A stretch of DNA of 64,000 nucleotides from G963676795 sp963677215 (GTDB lineage Bacteria; Desulfobacterota; Desulfuromonadia; Desulfuromonadales; Geopsychrobacteraceae). The DNA is taken from contig OY781919.1 of the NCBI GenBank assembly GCA_963677215.1, positions 1,240,001 to 1,304,000 on the forward strand, read 5' to 3'. The notes under the pieces are model-generated. The model saw only the letters and a program-made list of their open reading frames with translations, did not search any database and was not told the DNA's origin. The translations under genes were made by a program, and so were the position numbers. Shown here one piece after another: positions 63,388 to 64,000 of this stretch (the first letter of the stretch is position 1; every line of letters starts with the position of its first letter).

Positions 63388-64000
63388 CTATAGGAATAAT
63401 AACAGGCTCACAGCCATCATCGCCATACCGGCTACCAGGCCGATGATGGTCAGATGGTGTTCACCGAATTCTTCCGCCGATGGCAGCAGTTCATCGATGG
63501 AGATGAAGACCATGATTCCGGCCACTGCTGCAAACAGGATGCCGAAGATGGTCGGAGTAAAAAACGGCATTAGCAGCAGATAGCCGACAGCTGCGCCGAC
63601 CGGTTCGGCGACACCGGAGAGAAATGACAGGCCAAAGGCCCGCTTGCGACTGCCGGTGGCGTAGTAGATCGGCACCGAAACGGCGATCCCTTCCGGGATG
63701 TTGTGCAGGGCGACAGCCACCGCAATGGCCAGGCCCAGATGCGGGTCGGTGAGGGCAGCGGTGAAGGTGGCCAGCCCTTCCGGGAAGTTGTGGATGCCGA
63801 TTGCCAGGGCGGTGAACAGCCCCATGCGCCGCAGCTTGGCAAAATCGTGGGAGCTGTTATTCGGGAGGTTGGAGAGCCCTGCGCCGATCTCTTCGATGGA
63901 GTGCAGCTCGTGAGGGTTCTCGTAATTGGGGACCAGCCAGTCTATCAGGGCGATAACCGCGATGCCTCCGAAAAAGGCCAGAACCGTAAGCCAGGTCCCC
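63388..64000 (-). CDS. ZIP family divalent metal transporter (N-terminus outside window)
   Basis: The frame continues to the right edge, so the N-terminal part is missing; about 204 residues are visible. The ZIP metal path is present in consecutive helices: HNFPEGLATF and HNIPEGIAVSVPI, and later a GEHHLTIIGL segment near the end. A His/Glu loop before it (NPHELHSIEE) fits the variable cytoplasmic loop of ZupT-like carriers. Members import Zn2+, Fe2+ or Mn2+. An internal ATG at 63825 is not the real start because homologous sequence continues upstream. Confidence 0.9.
   Translation of the reverse strand, partial: GTWLTVLAFFGGIAVIALIDWLVPNYENPHELHSIEEIGAGLSNLPNNSSHDFAKLRRMGLFTALAIGIHNFPEGLATFTAALTDPHLGLAIAVAVALHNIPEGIAVSVPIYYATGSRKRAFGLSFLSGVAEPVGAAVGYLLLMPFFTPTIFGILFAAVAGIMVFISIDELLPSAEEFGEHHLTIIGLVAGMAMMAVSLLLFL

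Overview
The window looks like chromosomal DNA of a Desulfuromonadales-type bacterium (Desulfuromonas/Geopsychrobacter relatives). This is inferred from the 16S/23S sequence and from the gene content: many two-component, c-di-GMP and chemotaxis proteins, bacteriohemerythrin, AhpC/AhpF/OxyR, UPF0182, and a probable selenocysteine-containing rhodanese. I could not run a phylogenetic search. Genes are densely packed on both strands. I see no transposase, phage gene or CRISPR array.

Layout. 1-2.1 kb: the end of a UPF0182 membrane protein. 2.2-13.8 kb, all on the minus strand: a sensing cluster. A 1313-residue hybrid kinase with three periplasmic binding domains overlaps by an ATGA junction a sigma-54 activator. 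The activator is followed by a canonical -24/-12 promoter, which leads into a five-gene set: pseudo-receiver, two chemoreceptors, CheW and an HD-GYP phosphodiesterase. 14-21 kb: hemerythrin, PPK2 kinase, DUF423 protein, a PAS-rich hybrid kinase, a membrane diguanylate cyclase and a membrane metallophosphoesterase. 21-26 kb: a TPR lipoprotein overlapping PBP1b, an FKBP isomerase with a Cys/His-rich insert, and a DUF302 plus BASS/ACR3-like transporter operon preceded by a perfect 13-bp dyad. 26-29 kb: a thioesterase and a TRIC/UPF0126 channel gene bracketed by two ~450-bp structured repeats. 29-33.7 kb: the peroxide-defence locus ahpC-ahpF with divergent oxyR, and two genes of unknown function. 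33.8-41.8 kb: a second diguanylate cyclase, dbpA, YaeQ plus a radical SAM protein (overlapping), an M48-TPR lipoprotein protease, and a second radical SAM protein.

41.8-47.3 kb: a complete rRNA operon (two promoters, 16S, tRNA-Ile, tRNA-Ala, 23S, 5S, terminator). 47.4-51 kb: a tandem rhodanese gene interrupted by an in-frame TGA, in an operon with a membrane hybrid kinase. The TGA falls where related rhodanese domains carry cysteine, and a hairpin of bacterial SECIS type follows it, so I read this as a selenoprotein that ordinary gene calling would split in two. 51.2-54.7 kb: a tandem universal stress protein overlapping a Na,K-ATPase-like P-type pump. 54.8-55.2 kb: a third, truncated copy of the structured repeat with an inverted fragment of its own end. 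55.3-56.4 kb: an orphan sugar-phosphate cyclase resembling 2-deoxy-scyllo-inosose synthase. 56.9-61.5 kb: a MacA-MacB-TolC-like export operon. 61.7 kb: a 38-residue Cys/Gly-rich peptide gene. The window ends with an unknown gene, a class IV aminotransferase and a truncated ZIP metal transporter.

The most notable items are the selenocysteine rhodanese/kinase operon, the three-copy repeat whose hairpins keep pairing while their sequences change, the sigma-54 circuit controlling orphan chemoreceptors, and the small Cys-rich peptide.
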